From Pseudoclavibacter sp. AY1F1 (GTDB lineage Bacteria > Actinomycetota > Actinomycetes > Actinomycetales > Microbacteriaceae): a stretch of 64,000 nucleotides of DNA. Location of the stretch: the NCBI RefSeq assembly GCF_002931075.1, contig NZ_PSTQ01000004.1, forward strand, positions 186,001 through 250,000, read 5' to 3'. Every line of letters starts with the position of its first letter. The first letter of the stretch is position 1. Shown piece after piece: positions 42,291 to 50,054 of this stretch. The notes under the pieces are model-generated. The model was not told where the DNA came from and did no database searches. It saw only the letters and a program-made list of their open reading frames with translations. The position numbers and the translations under genes were made by a program.

Positions 42291-42953
42291 CTACTTGGCG
42301 AGGATTGTGTACAGCGCCTTGCGCGCGTCGTCGAGAACCTTGGTGGCTTCCTGCTGCTGCTCTTCGGTCGCGCCGAGTCGGAACTGCTGCATGACGCCCA
42401 TGAACTGCATGGCCGACTCGCGGAGACCGCTCGCCGACTCTGACATTCCGGCGACGCCGCGCCAGCCCTGCTCGAGCTCTTCTGCGTGCTCGGCGACATA
42501 GGTACGGCCGGCCTCGCTCAGCTCGAAGACTGGCTTCTTTTCGGTGCCGCCCTGTTCGATGAGCTCCTCGTCGACGAGCTGCTGCAGCGTTGGGTAGACG
42601 GAGCCGGGGCTCGGGCGCCAGACGCCGTCGGTCTTCTCGGCGATGCCCTTGATCAGGCCGTAGCCGTTCGATGACCCCTCGGCGAGGAGGGAGAGGATGG
42701 CGGAACGGACGTCGCCCTTTCCTGCTCGGCGGTGGCCGCGTGGGCCGAACTTGGGTCCGAAGCCGGGACCATGGCCCGCACCTGGTCCGAAGCCGGGGCC
42801 GAATCCGCGACCGGGGCCGAATCCGTGCGAGAAGCGGCGGACACGTTCGTCCTGCTCTGCCTCGTGACCGAAGCCGCGACTGCGGCCGTGCTCGTGGGAG
42901 TGCCCTCGGTCAGCGTCGAAGGGGTGGTGGTTATGGGTGAAGTGCTTACGCAT
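42291..42953 (-). CDS. PadR-family regulator with a His/Gly-rich N-terminal region
   Basis: The 220-residue regulator carries a PadR winged helix from about residue 78 (AGKGDVRSAILSLLAEGSSNGYGLI, SPGSVYPTLQQLVDEELIE) and a C-terminal helical domain. Residues 1-77 are unusual: about nine His and repeated Gly-Phe-Gly-Pro units (GFGPGRGFGPGFGPG). The tail could bind metal or be a disordered DNA-condensing arm; this is inference. Candidate operators CGATATATCG lie just upstream, so autoregulation is likely. Confidence 0.85.
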   Translation of the reverse strand: MRKHFTHNHHPFDADRGHSHEHGRSRGFGHEAEQDERVRRFSHGFGPGRGFGPGFGPGAGHGPGFGPKFGPRGHRRAGKGDVRSAILSLLAEGSSNGYGLIKGIAEKTDGVWRPSPGSVYPTLQQLVDEELIEQGGTEKKPVFELSEAGRTYVAEHAEELEQGWRGVAGMSESASGLRESAMQFMGVMQQFRLGATEEQQQEATKVLDDARKALYTILAK

Positions 42954-42990
42954 GGGTGAACCTTTCTTCCGGAGCTGCCGTGTGCAACTC

Positions 42991-43040
42991 CGATAGCTCG
43001 ACGATATATCGGTGAAGAGTCGCTGTCAAGCGATATATCG
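42991..43040. promoter_or_regulatory. Repeated PadR-type palindromes CGATATATCG
   Basis: Exact copies are at 43002-43011 and 43031-43040, with a degenerate copy CGATAGCTCG at 42991-43000 directly adjoining the first. The ATATATCG core resembles known PadR boxes. The sites are 38-87 bases upstream of the regulator start. Confidence 0.75.
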
Positions 43041-43070
43041 GAGAATGTTCTGCAGGTTCGAGGTTCAGTG

Positions 43071-43496
43071 TCAGAGACGCGCGTCGCGAAGCCTCCGCAG
43101 CTCCGGCATGACGCACTCGCTGAGCAGCGGAGCGAGGTCGTCGAGGTCTGCCGTCGACCCCGGGTACCCATCCACCCACCGGAGCTCGGCGATCTCCGCC
43201 CTGGCACGTGGCGTTCCCGTGAGCGTCGCGAGGAAGACGGTTCCGACCAGATCTGTCGCGGCCTCGTTGGCGGCGGCAGTTGTCCACTCGCCGAGGAGCG
43301 TCACGTCGGCGTCGTCGAGCACGATGCCAACCTCCTCCTCGATCTCGCGGATCGCAGCGGCCTTCGGCGTCTCCCCAAATTCGAGCTTCCCGCCTGGCAG
43401 CATGAACTTCGTTGTCCCACGTTTGCGGACCGTGAGCACCCGCCCCTCGGAATCCTCGAAGCAGATGGCGGCGACAGTAAGCACAGGAACGGGCAC
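43071..43496 (-). CDS. NUDIX hydrolase
   Basis: The 141-residue protein has a NUDIX box read as GGKLEFGE followed by REIEEEVGI, with the Gly, Glu and Arg-Glu-x2-Glu-Glu positions of the consensus in place. It probably cleaves a nucleoside diphosphate derivative, such as an oxidised nucleotide (MutT-like). It starts with GTG. It is transcribed alone in the short gap between the PadR gene and the HtrA-type protease gene. Confidence 0.85.
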   Translation of the reverse strand: MPVPVLTVAAICFEDSEGRVLTVRKRGTTKFMLPGGKLEFGETPKAAAIREIEEEVGIVLDDADVTLLGEWTTAAANEAATDLVGTVFLATLTGTPRARAEIAELRWVDGYPGSTADLDDLAPLLSECVMPELRRLRDARL

Positions 43497-43558
43497 GCAC
43501 CAAGGATAGGTGCGTGCCCGCGAGCGTCGAAAGGAAACGGCGCTGGTCTGCTCGGCCG

Positions 43559-45049
43559 CTACTGCTCGAGTTCCCCCACCGTCACTCTCACCGTCTGCTC
43601 CTGCCCACCACGGACGAGCACGGCCTCCACCTGAGTTCCCGGCTCGAGAGCTCGGATCTGCGCGGTCAGGTCGGTCGAGCTGGACACTCGGTGACCGCCG
43701 AAGGAGGTGATCACATCGCCGGCCTGGATACCGGCCTGCGCTGCCGGCCCACCGGCCGTGAGCTGTGCCACGTAGGCGCCAGCGACGCTCGAGTCGGCGG
43801 CCGTCGGGTCGGTGACGCTCGCGCCAAGGAAGCCGTGCGCCACCTGGCCGTCAGAGATGAGCTGCTCGGTGACCCGCTTGACCAGGTTGGAGGGCAACGA
43901 GAACCCGACGCCGATGTTGCCGGCCGTCTCGCCGCCGCTGCTTGCACCCGCGATCGCCACGTTGATGCCGATAAGCGCACCGTCCTGGTCGACAAGCGCA
44001 CCACCCGAGTTCCCCGGGTTGATGGCGGCGTCCGTCTGGATCACGGGAAGAGCAACGGAGGACGTGCCCTGGGTTGTGGTCTGCCCCTCCGCCGAGTTGG
44101 GGTCGCCGCGCCAGAAGTTGTACGGGCTGTCCTCCTGCGTGCCGTCGGATTCGACTTCCTCCGGAACGGCGGAAGAGCTGACCAGGATGCCCCGATCGAG
44201 CGCGCTCACGACGCCCTCCGTGACGGAATCGGACAGGCCAAGCGGTGCGCCGATCGCGACGGCCACATCGCCGACGTTGAGCGCATCCGAGTCGGCGAAC
44301 GTGATCGGGGTCAACGTCGTGTCCTCGACCTTGATGATGGCCAGGTCGAGCACGGGGTCGCCCGCGACGAAGGTCGCAGCGAGGAGGCGCCCGTCGCTCG
44401 TCTGGACCGAGAGCTCTGCGTTGCCCGTCGCCCCGTCGATCGTCGCGACGTGGTTGTTGGTGACGATGTAGCCGGCACCGTCGACGACGACGCCGGAGCC
44501 GCTCGCAGCCGTCTGGCCGGAGGACGCCGAGATCGTGACGACGCTCGGCGAGGCGACGGCCGCGATGCTTGTCACGAGCGTCGCATCCTGCGGGTTGTTG
44601 ACGGTGATCGACTGCGAGCTGCCAGCACCTGCGGCGATCGGAGTGGAGCCGAACCCGCCGACGACCGCGCCGCCGACTCCGCCGCCCACAACTCCGCCGA
44701 CAAGGAGCCCGGCGGTGAGCAGCGCGACGGTCCCGAAGCGCCGCCTGCGCGGCTTCGCCTCCTGCGTTGTCGCCTGCGCAGCGGCAGGGCCGAAGCTACT
44801 CGCGTAGCCGAGTCCCCCCGGAGCGCCTGAGTCTGCTGGGAACTGGGCTGACTGGTACGCGGATGACGAGTACTGCGCCGTCGGGGCCTCACCGGGCACG
44901 TACTGGCCGGGCTGATACGGGCCGGATGCCGAGGAGTACTGCGGCGCGAACAGGTGCGCCTGCGGCGCGTATGGCTGCTGGGGGAAGGACTCGGGGTACG
45001 GCTTCGTGCCGTCCTGTTGGCCTGTTTCGGGGACTGAGGGGGTGGGCAT
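43559..45049 (-). CDS. Membrane-anchored HtrA/DegP-type serine protease (S1C)
   Basis: The 496-residue protein starts with a cytoplasmic region of about 103 residues rich in Pro, Gln, Tyr and Ala, then one membrane segment (about 105-135) with a Gly-Val run, an S1C protease domain with catalytic His200 (TNNHVA), Asp235 (DLAIIKV) and Ser348 (PGNSGG), and a C-terminal PDZ domain (about 400-490, GDVITSFGG). It degrades misfolded or specific envelope proteins outside the cell membrane. A hypothetical role with the neighbouring envelope-stress-type genes is inferred. Confidence 0.92.
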   Translation of the reverse strand: MPTPSVPETGQQDGTKPYPESFPQQPYAPQAHLFAPQYSSASGPYQPGQYVPGEAPTAQYSSSAYQSAQFPADSGAPGGLGYASSFGPAAAQATTQEAKPRRRRFGTVALLTAGLLVGGVVGGGVGGAVVGGFGSTPIAAGAGSSQSITVNNPQDATLVTSIAAVASPSVVTISASSGQTAASGSGVVVDGAGYIVTNNHVATIDGATGNAELSVQTSDGRLLAATFVAGDPVLDLAIIKVEDTTLTPITFADSDALNVGDVAVAIGAPLGLSDSVTEGVVSALDRGILVSSSAVPEEVESDGTQEDSPYNFWRGDPNSAEGQTTTQGTSSVALPVIQTDAAINPGNSGGALVDQDGALIGINVAIAGASSGGETAGNIGVGFSLPSNLVKRVTEQLISDGQVAHGFLGASVTDPTAADSSVAGAYVAQLTAGGPAAQAGIQAGDVITSFGGHRVSSSTDLTAQIRALEPGTQVEAVLVRGGQEQTVRVTVGELEQ

Positions 45050-45118
45050 GTGTGGTTCCTTTCGACACCACCGAGCATCGTGCCCCGGGCTATGGCCTTC
45101 CTATGGCGAAGCTGTGGC

Positions 45119-45415
45119 TCAGCCTCGACCCGAGATCGCGTGCACTCTGACCCGCACTCGCACGACCGTTCCGATCGGGAGCATCGCGAGCGCCGCAGCC
45201 TTGATTCGCGCGGCAAGCCCCTCGACGATCTGCCCCTGCGGGGTTGACGAGTCGACACGCACGCGGACCGTGACGGAGACCGCCCCCTCCGACGTGCCGA
45301 CGTCGACGTGCAGAGAGCCCAGGTGAATGCCGACGATGGGCAGCAGCTCGACAACGCCGGGGGTTCCGAGTGCCGCCGCCTCGACGGCGTCTGCGACCCG
45401 CTCACGCTCGATCAT
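45119..45415 (-). CDS. Asp23/Gls24-family envelope stress protein, short
   Basis: The 98-residue protein has an amphipathic N-terminal helix RVADAVEAAALGTPGV followed by alternating beta strands (VSVTVRVRVDS, VRVRVRVH), as in the Asp23 family. It is probably a cytoplasmic or membrane-associated structural stress protein. Its ATG overlaps the stop of the preceding related gene. Partner proteins in Gram-positive bacteria sit at the membrane; that role here is inferred. Confidence 0.75.
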   Translation of the reverse strand: MIERERVADAVEAAALGTPGVVELLPIVGIHLGSLHVDVGTSEGAVSVTVRVRVDSSTPQGQIVEGLAARIKAAALAMLPIGTVVRVRVRVHAISGRG

Positions 45416-45987
45416 TCGGCGCTCCTCACGTCAGCGATGACGATATCTATGCCCGTGATCCGAAGCGTCGTGTGCAGCGCGAGGGCTTCCGCGATCGCGT
45501 CCCTCACCCGATCCGCGAGTGGATGCAGCGGCTGCAGCCCAAGGACCGTGACGGACACGGTCAGGTGCACGGGAGCGCCCGGTTCCGTCACCTCGCCGTC
45601 GAGCACGCACCGGCCGATCAGGACCCCGTCGATGGCGTCCCCGGTCCGTCGGATGAGTTCCCGGACAACACCCTCGCTCTGCGAGAACTCGTACTCGGGC
45701 TCGAGGGACGCGAGCGGAATCTCACGACCGGCGCGCGCATCTATCGCGATGCCGCGCATCATCGACTGCAGCCAAGCTCCGCTCGGCGCGGGCGTCGCCG
45801 CCGACTCGAGCTCGATGAGGTCGTGGGACGCACGCGAGACGCGCTCGAGCGCCGCGAGCGCCCGCTCGCACTCCGGGTCCTCCTCGATGGCCGCGTCATA
45901 GGGCACGCGGCCGGCGTCCAGGTACTCCGAGAGCTGTGTCAGCGTGTAGCCCGCGGCGCCGATCGTCGGCTCGAGTTCTTCGCTCAT
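45412..45987 (-). CDS. Asp23/Gls24-related protein with N-terminal extension
   Basis: The 191-residue product has a variable N-terminal half (YTLTQLSEYLDAGRVPYDAAIEEDPECERALA) and a C-terminal Asp23-like region (VVRELIRRTGDAIDGVLIG, HLTVSVTVLGL). The start MSEELE is preferred because GGAGGA then has the right spacing; the ATG six bases earlier does not. It overlaps the sigma factor stop (ATGA) upstream and the short Asp23 gene downstream. It may act as a regulator linking the sigma factor to the envelope. Confidence 0.72.
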   Translation of the reverse strand: MSEELEPTIGAAGYTLTQLSEYLDAGRVPYDAAIEEDPECERALAALERVSRASHDLIELESAATPAPSGAWLQSMMRGIAIDARAGREIPLASLEPEYEFSQSEGVVRELIRRTGDAIDGVLIGRCVLDGEVTEPGAPVHLTVSVTVLGLQPLHPLADRVRDAIAEALALHTTLRITGIDIVIADVRSAE

Positions 45988-46532
45988 GCCCATTCCTCCA
46001 TGCCACGCAGGAGCGCGAGCCGAGCCCGGGAGAGGGCTCCTCGCACCGTCGATGTGTTCGTGTCGAGTTGCACCGCGATCTCGGCGTAGGTGAACCCCGC
46101 GGTCTCCTTGAGCACCCAGCACTGCCGCTGCAGCTCCGGCAGCTCCGCGAGCACGCGCGACGCGGCGTCGAGCTTCGCGTTCAACTCGAGCTGTGCCTGC
46201 GGACCGAGCTCCCGTGCCACTGGCGCCTCGATGTCGTCGATGTCCTGCTCGAACTTCCGCTTCCTGAGGCGGTCGGTCGCCTTGCGGGCCGCGATCTGCA
46301 CGAGCCACGCTCGGACGGCATCCGGATCCCGCAACAGGTCGAGGCGGTTCCAGGCGACGATGCAGGCGTCCTGCACGGCGTCCTCGGCGTCGGCCCGAGA
46401 CGAGAGCAATCGGATCGCCGTCGCGAGCATGAGGCCCCAGTGGCGGCGGATGAGCACCTCGAACGCGCGCTCGTCACCGTCCCTGACACGGGCGACGAGC
46501 AGCGCATCTGGCGCATCAGCAAGGTCAGGCAC
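45984..46532 (-). CDS. ECF-type RNA polymerase sigma factor
   Basis: The 182-residue factor shows region 2 (FEVLIRRHWGLMLATAIRLL, ADAEDAVQDACIVAW) and region 4 (LAELPELQRQCWVLKETAGFTYAEIAVQLDTNTSTVRGAL). No anti-sigma gene follows; instead two Asp23-like genes are co-transcribed with it, which suggests an envelope stress regulon. A GTG start at 46532 has a strong AAGGAGG site 5 bases upstream; the upstream open frame is not needed. Confidence 0.9.
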   Translation of the reverse strand: MPDLADAPDALLVARVRDGDERAFEVLIRRHWGLMLATAIRLLSSRADAEDAVQDACIVAWNRLDLLRDPDAVRAWLVQIAARKATDRLRKRKFEQDIDDIEAPVARELGPQAQLELNAKLDAASRVLAELPELQRQCWVLKETAGFTYAEIAVQLDTNTSTVRGALSRARLALLRGMEEWA

Positions 46533-46701
46533 TGACCCTCCTTCGCGAGCTTTCGGGAATGCAGGGGAGGCGGATGCTCCACTGCCCTGCGAGACACCAG
46601 TCTGGGCATCGACGACGATCGGGTTTCCCGCCACGCCTCCGGCAACCCTAGAGCACGCCAACCGAGCGCCTTCTGCGTCTCGTCGAAATGTTTCCAGCAG
46701 G

Positions 46702-46734
46702 TAAACTCCACACGCGCGCGGGAGCCCGCGCGCG
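46702..46734 (+). promoter_or_regulatory. -10 element and 5' leader hairpin of the APC permease
   Basis: TAAACT at 46702-46707 is a fair -10 element. A perfect GC-only palindrome follows directly, arms 46713-46722 and 46725-46734, with only AG between them. A transcript starting near 46714 would begin inside or at the base of this hairpin. It could protect the mRNA 5' end or hinder elongation. Confidence 0.45.
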
Positions 46735-46758
46735 GTTACAAAACACTGGGGGAACACC

Positions 46759-48279
46759 TTGAGCTTTTTCCAAAGCCTGATGCGAACGAAGAGCATCGAG
46801 GCATCACTTGCGGACTCGCACTCCGAGGAGAGGTCGCTCAAGCGTTCCCTCGGCGTGTGGGACCTCGCGATCATGGGCGTCGCCGTTGCTGTCGGCGCCG
46901 GGATCTTCTCCGTCGGAGCGAAAGCGGCCGCCAACAACGCCGGCCCATCGATCACCATCGGATTCCTGCTGGCCGCTGTGACTTGCGGCCTCGCGATCAT
47001 GGCGTATGCCGAGTTCGCGTCGTCCGTTCCCGTCGCCGGCTCCGCCTACACATTCACCTACGCGACGCTGGGTGAGCTCCTGGCGTGGATCATCGGCTGG
47101 GACCTCATCCTCGAGATGCTGTCGGCATCGGCCGTCATCGCCAGCTATTGGGGGGTCTACCTGCAGGAGGTCGTCAACATCTGGGGCTGGGACATCCCGC
47201 CCAAGCTCAGCATCTTCGGGCTCTTCGATCTGAACTGGGCGGCCTTCTTCATCGTCGCGGTCCTGACGACGCTGCTGGTGCTCGGCACGAAGCTCTCGTC
47301 GCGCGTCAGCGCGGTGCTGACGATCCTGAAGGTCGTGACCGTGCTCTTTGTCATCGTCGTCGGCGCGTTCTTCGTGAAGGCGAGCAACTACACGCCGTTC
47401 ATCCCGCCGTCTCAGCCCGCGCAGGACTCGGGCACGGATGCGTGGCACCAGTCGCTCTTCTCGTTCATGTCCGGTGCAGAGCCGAGCATGTACGGCGTCT
47501 TCGGCCTCCTCGCCGGAGCTTCGATCGTGTTCTTCGCCTTCATCGGCTTCGACGTCGTCGCGACGAGCGCGGAAGAGGTCAAGAACCCGAAGAAGAACCT
47601 GCCTCGCGGCATCTTCCTCGGCCTGGGCATCGTGACGGTGCTCTACCTCTCGGTGAGCCTCGTCATCACGGGCATGGTGTCCTATAGGGACCTCGCCGCC
47701 GCCGAGACGCCCTCGCTCGCGACCGCGTTTGTGCTCGTCGGCGCCGACTGGGCCGCCCAGATCATCTCGATCAGCATCCTCCTCGGTTTCACGACCGTCA
47801 TCCTCGTGCTCCTCATGGGACTGGCACGCGTGCTCTTCTCGATGAGCCGCGACGGCCTGCTCCCCCGCTCCTGGAGCATCACGAGCGAGAAGCGCAAGAC
47901 GCCGATCCGCCTGCAGATCGGCGTCGGCATCGCCGTTGCGCTCCTCGCCGGTCTCACGAATGTCGACTGGCTCGAGGAGATGATCAACATCGGCACGCTC
48001 TCGGCGTTTGTGCTGGTGAGCCTCTCGATCCTCGTCCTCCGGAAGAAGTACCCGAACCGCGAGCTCGCCTACCGCATGCCGTGGTCGCCGTTCCTGCCGA
48101 TCCTCTCGGCCGTGCTCTGCTTCTGGCTCATGCTCAACCTCTCGACGCTGACGTGGCTGCGTTTCGCCATCTGGCTCCTGATTGGCCTCGCGATCTACTT
48201 CCTGTACAGCCGCCGCAACTCGCGGCTCGGGAAGGAGCGGGCCTCCTACACGGAGATCTTGGGCGCCGAGCTCAAATAG
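46759..48279 (+). CDS. APC-family amino-acid permease
   Basis: The 506-residue transporter has about 12 membrane segments with APC signatures: SLGVWDLAIMGVAVAVGAGIFS, a helix 3 region VAGSAYTFTYATLGELLAWIIGW and the AEEVKNPKKNLPRGI motif. It is likely a proton-coupled importer or exchanger of cationic or other amino acids, as in YfnA/CAT-like proteins. It begins with TTG preceded by GGGGGAA; a possible leader hairpin lies upstream. A strong bidirectional terminator follows. Confidence 0.9.
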   Translation: MSFFQSLMRTKSIEASLADSHSEERSLKRSLGVWDLAIMGVAVAVGAGIFSVGAKAAANNAGPSITIGFLLAAVTCGLAIMAYAEFASSVPVAGSAYTFTYATLGELLAWIIGWDLILEMLSASAVIASYWGVYLQEVVNIWGWDIPPKLSIFGLFDLNWAAFFIVAVLTTLLVLGTKLSSRVSAVLTILKVVTVLFVIVVGAFFVKASNYTPFIPPSQPAQDSGTDAWHQSLFSFMSGAEPSMYGVFGLLAGASIVFFAFIGFDVVATSAEEVKNPKKNLPRGIFLGLGIVTVLYLSVSLVITGMVSYRDLAAAETPSLATAFVLVGADWAAQIISISILLGFTTVILVLLMGLARVLFSMSRDGLLPRSWSITSEKRKTPIRLQIGVGIAVALLAGLTNVDWLEEMINIGTLSAFVLVSLSILVLRKKYPNRELAYRMPWSPFLPILSAVLCFWLMLNLSTLTWLRFAIWLLIGLAIYFLYSRRNSRLGKERASYTEILGAELK

Positions 48280-48293
48280 CCCGGCGCTGCGCA

Positions 48294-48339
48294 GCAGAAC
48301 GGCCCCCGCTCACCTTCCGGTGTGCGGGGGCCGTTCTGC
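48294..48339. terminator. Bidirectional terminator between permease and GAPDH genes
   Basis: A perfect 16-base stem, GCAGAACGGCCCCCGC (48294-48309) with its complement at 48324-48339, and a 14-base loop lie between the convergent genes. The strength and symmetry support termination on both strands. Confidence 0.9.
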
Positions 48340-48354
48340 GGCGGGGCGCTGCGA

Positions 48355-49806
48355 TCAGAGCTGCGCGAGCTCCTTGCGGTGCGGCACGATGGGCGGCTGC
48401 ACGCCGCCGAGCTGCTCGATGATGCGGACCACCTGCGTCGAGTAGCCGAACTCGTTGTCGTACCAGACGTACAGCACGAGGTTCTTGCCCTGCGAGATGG
48501 TCGCGAGACCGTCCACGATGCCCGCCCGCGTCGTACCGACGAAGTCTGTGGACACGACCTCGCTCGACTCGATGTAGTCGATCTGCTGTCGGAGGACGGA
48601 GCTCAGGGAGACCTGGCGCAGGAAGTCGTTGACCTCACCACGGGTCGTGGGCCGCTCGAGCGTGAGGTTCAGCACGGCCATGGAGACGTCCGGCGTCGGC
48701 ACGCGGATTGCGTTGCCCGTGAGCTTCCCCTCGAAGTGCGGGAGCGCCTTCGCGACGGCCTTCGCAGCCCCTGTCTCGGTGATCACCATGTTGAGGCCGG
48801 CAGCCCGCCCACGTCGGTCGCCCTTGTGGAAGTTGTCGATGAGGTTCTGGTCGTTGGTGAACGAGTGCACGGTCTCGACGTGCCCGTGCACAACCCCGTA
48901 GCGCTCGTCGATGACCTTGAGCACCGGCGTGATGGCGTTTGTCGTGCAGGATGCGGCGGAGAGGATGCGGTCGTCGTCGGTGATTCCCGCGTTGTTGATG
49001 CCGTAGACGATGTTCTTGAGCTGCCCCTTGCCAGGCGCGGTCAGGAGCACGCGGCGCACGCCAGGGCTCTGCAGGTGCTGGGAGAGGCCATCGGCGTCGC
49101 GCCAGCGCCCCGTGTTGTCGACGACGATGGCGTCACGGATGCCGTACGACTCGTAGTCGACGCTCGCCGGGTCGTTGGAGTAGATGACCTTGATGACCGT
49201 GCCGTTGGCCTGAATCGTCGACGCAGCCTGGTCAACGGAGATGGAGCCGGCGAACGCGCCGTGCACCGAGTCGCGGCGCAGCAGGCTGGCCCGCTTCTCG
49301 AGGTCGTTGTCGCTGCCCTTGCGGACGACGATGGCACGCAGGCGCAGCCCCCGACCGGTTCCGGCGTGGGAGATGATGATGCGCGCGAGCAGGCGCCCGA
49401 TCCGGCCGAAGCCGTAGAGCACGACGTCAGCGCCCGAGTCCGGCGAGCCCGTGCCGATGACTTCGAGCAGCTGGCTGGCCAGGAACGTGTCGAGGTCCTC
49501 CCCCTGGGCCGCGAATCGTGTCGCGAGCTCCCCGAGGTCGATGGAGGCGGTGCCGAGGTCGAACTCCTGGAGCCGCTCGAGAATCGGCAGGGTCGCGTCC
49601 AGGGACAGCTCGACGTCGTTGATGCGCCGGGCGAAGCGGTGCGCCTTGATGATGTCGATGGCCGACAGGTTGATGAGCCGGTGACCGTAGATCGAGGTCA
49701 CGACGTTTCGCGTGCGGTACAGGTTCCCGATGAGCGGGATCATCCGCTCGGCGATTCCGACTTTCTCCAGCCACTCGTGCTGCGTCTGCTCGGACTTTTC
49801 CATCAT
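48355..49806 (-). CDS. Atypical glyceraldehyde-3-phosphate dehydrogenase with N-terminal extension
   Basis: The 483-residue enzyme has an N-terminal helical region of about 125 residues before a GAPDH core beginning VVLYGFGRIGRLL (residues 128-140), with catalytic Cys287 in SAASCTTNAITP and WYDNEFGYS near the end. The extension and the GxGxxG context resemble the long actinobacterial GapB-type enzyme, which may prefer NADP and the gluconeogenic direction. A classic 330-residue gap should be elsewhere. The start is the first of two adjacent ATG codons, with GAGGGG 9 bases upstream. Confidence 0.85.
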   Translation of the reverse strand: MMEKSEQTQHEWLEKVGIAERMIPLIGNLYRTRNVVTSIYGHRLINLSAIDIIKAHRFARRINDVELSLDATLPILERLQEFDLGTASIDLGELATRFAAQGEDLDTFLASQLLEVIGTGSPDSGADVVLYGFGRIGRLLARIIISHAGTGRGLRLRAIVVRKGSDNDLEKRASLLRRDSVHGAFAGSISVDQAASTIQANGTVIKVIYSNDPASVDYESYGIRDAIVVDNTGRWRDADGLSQHLQSPGVRRVLLTAPGKGQLKNIVYGINNAGITDDDRILSAASCTTNAITPVLKVIDERYGVVHGHVETVHSFTNDQNLIDNFHKGDRRGRAAGLNMVITETGAAKAVAKALPHFEGKLTGNAIRVPTPDVSMAVLNLTLERPTTRGEVNDFLRQVSLSSVLRQQIDYIESSEVVSTDFVGTTRAGIVDGLATISQGKNLVLYVWYDNEFGYSTQVVRIIEQLGGVQPPIVPHRKELAQL

Positions 49807-49990
49807 CGAATGGGACCCCTCAACGTCGAAAGTTCTCGCCTGGTAGCCAGGACTCACCTGAAATCCAGGCTTGGGCAAAATCCTACGGTTCTGCATGCGC
49901 CGACGTGCGCGGTTCGCTGGCAAGGAGCATCCACGTATTCACGCTGAGAGAAAAACAGCCATTTTTGCGAGGTCACTCGGTCACACGAAA

Positions 49991-50035
49991 GGGGCCAGCC
50001 CCGCCGACCCTCACGGGTCGAGCTGGACTGGCCCC
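49991..50035 (-). terminator. Hairpin terminator at the end of the core operon (after der)
   Basis: The arms GGGGCCAGCCCCGCCGACCC (49991-50010) and its near complement at 50015-50035 enclose a TCAC loop about 20 bases past the der stop. It probably ends the long transcript that begins upstream of tlyA. Confidence 0.8.
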
Positions 50036-50054
50036 ATCGTGCACATGAACTCGA

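Noticed and set aside
49924-49990. tRNA gene between GAPDH and the der terminator
   Set aside because: No cloverleaf with T-loop GTTCRA and matching acceptor stem can be formed.
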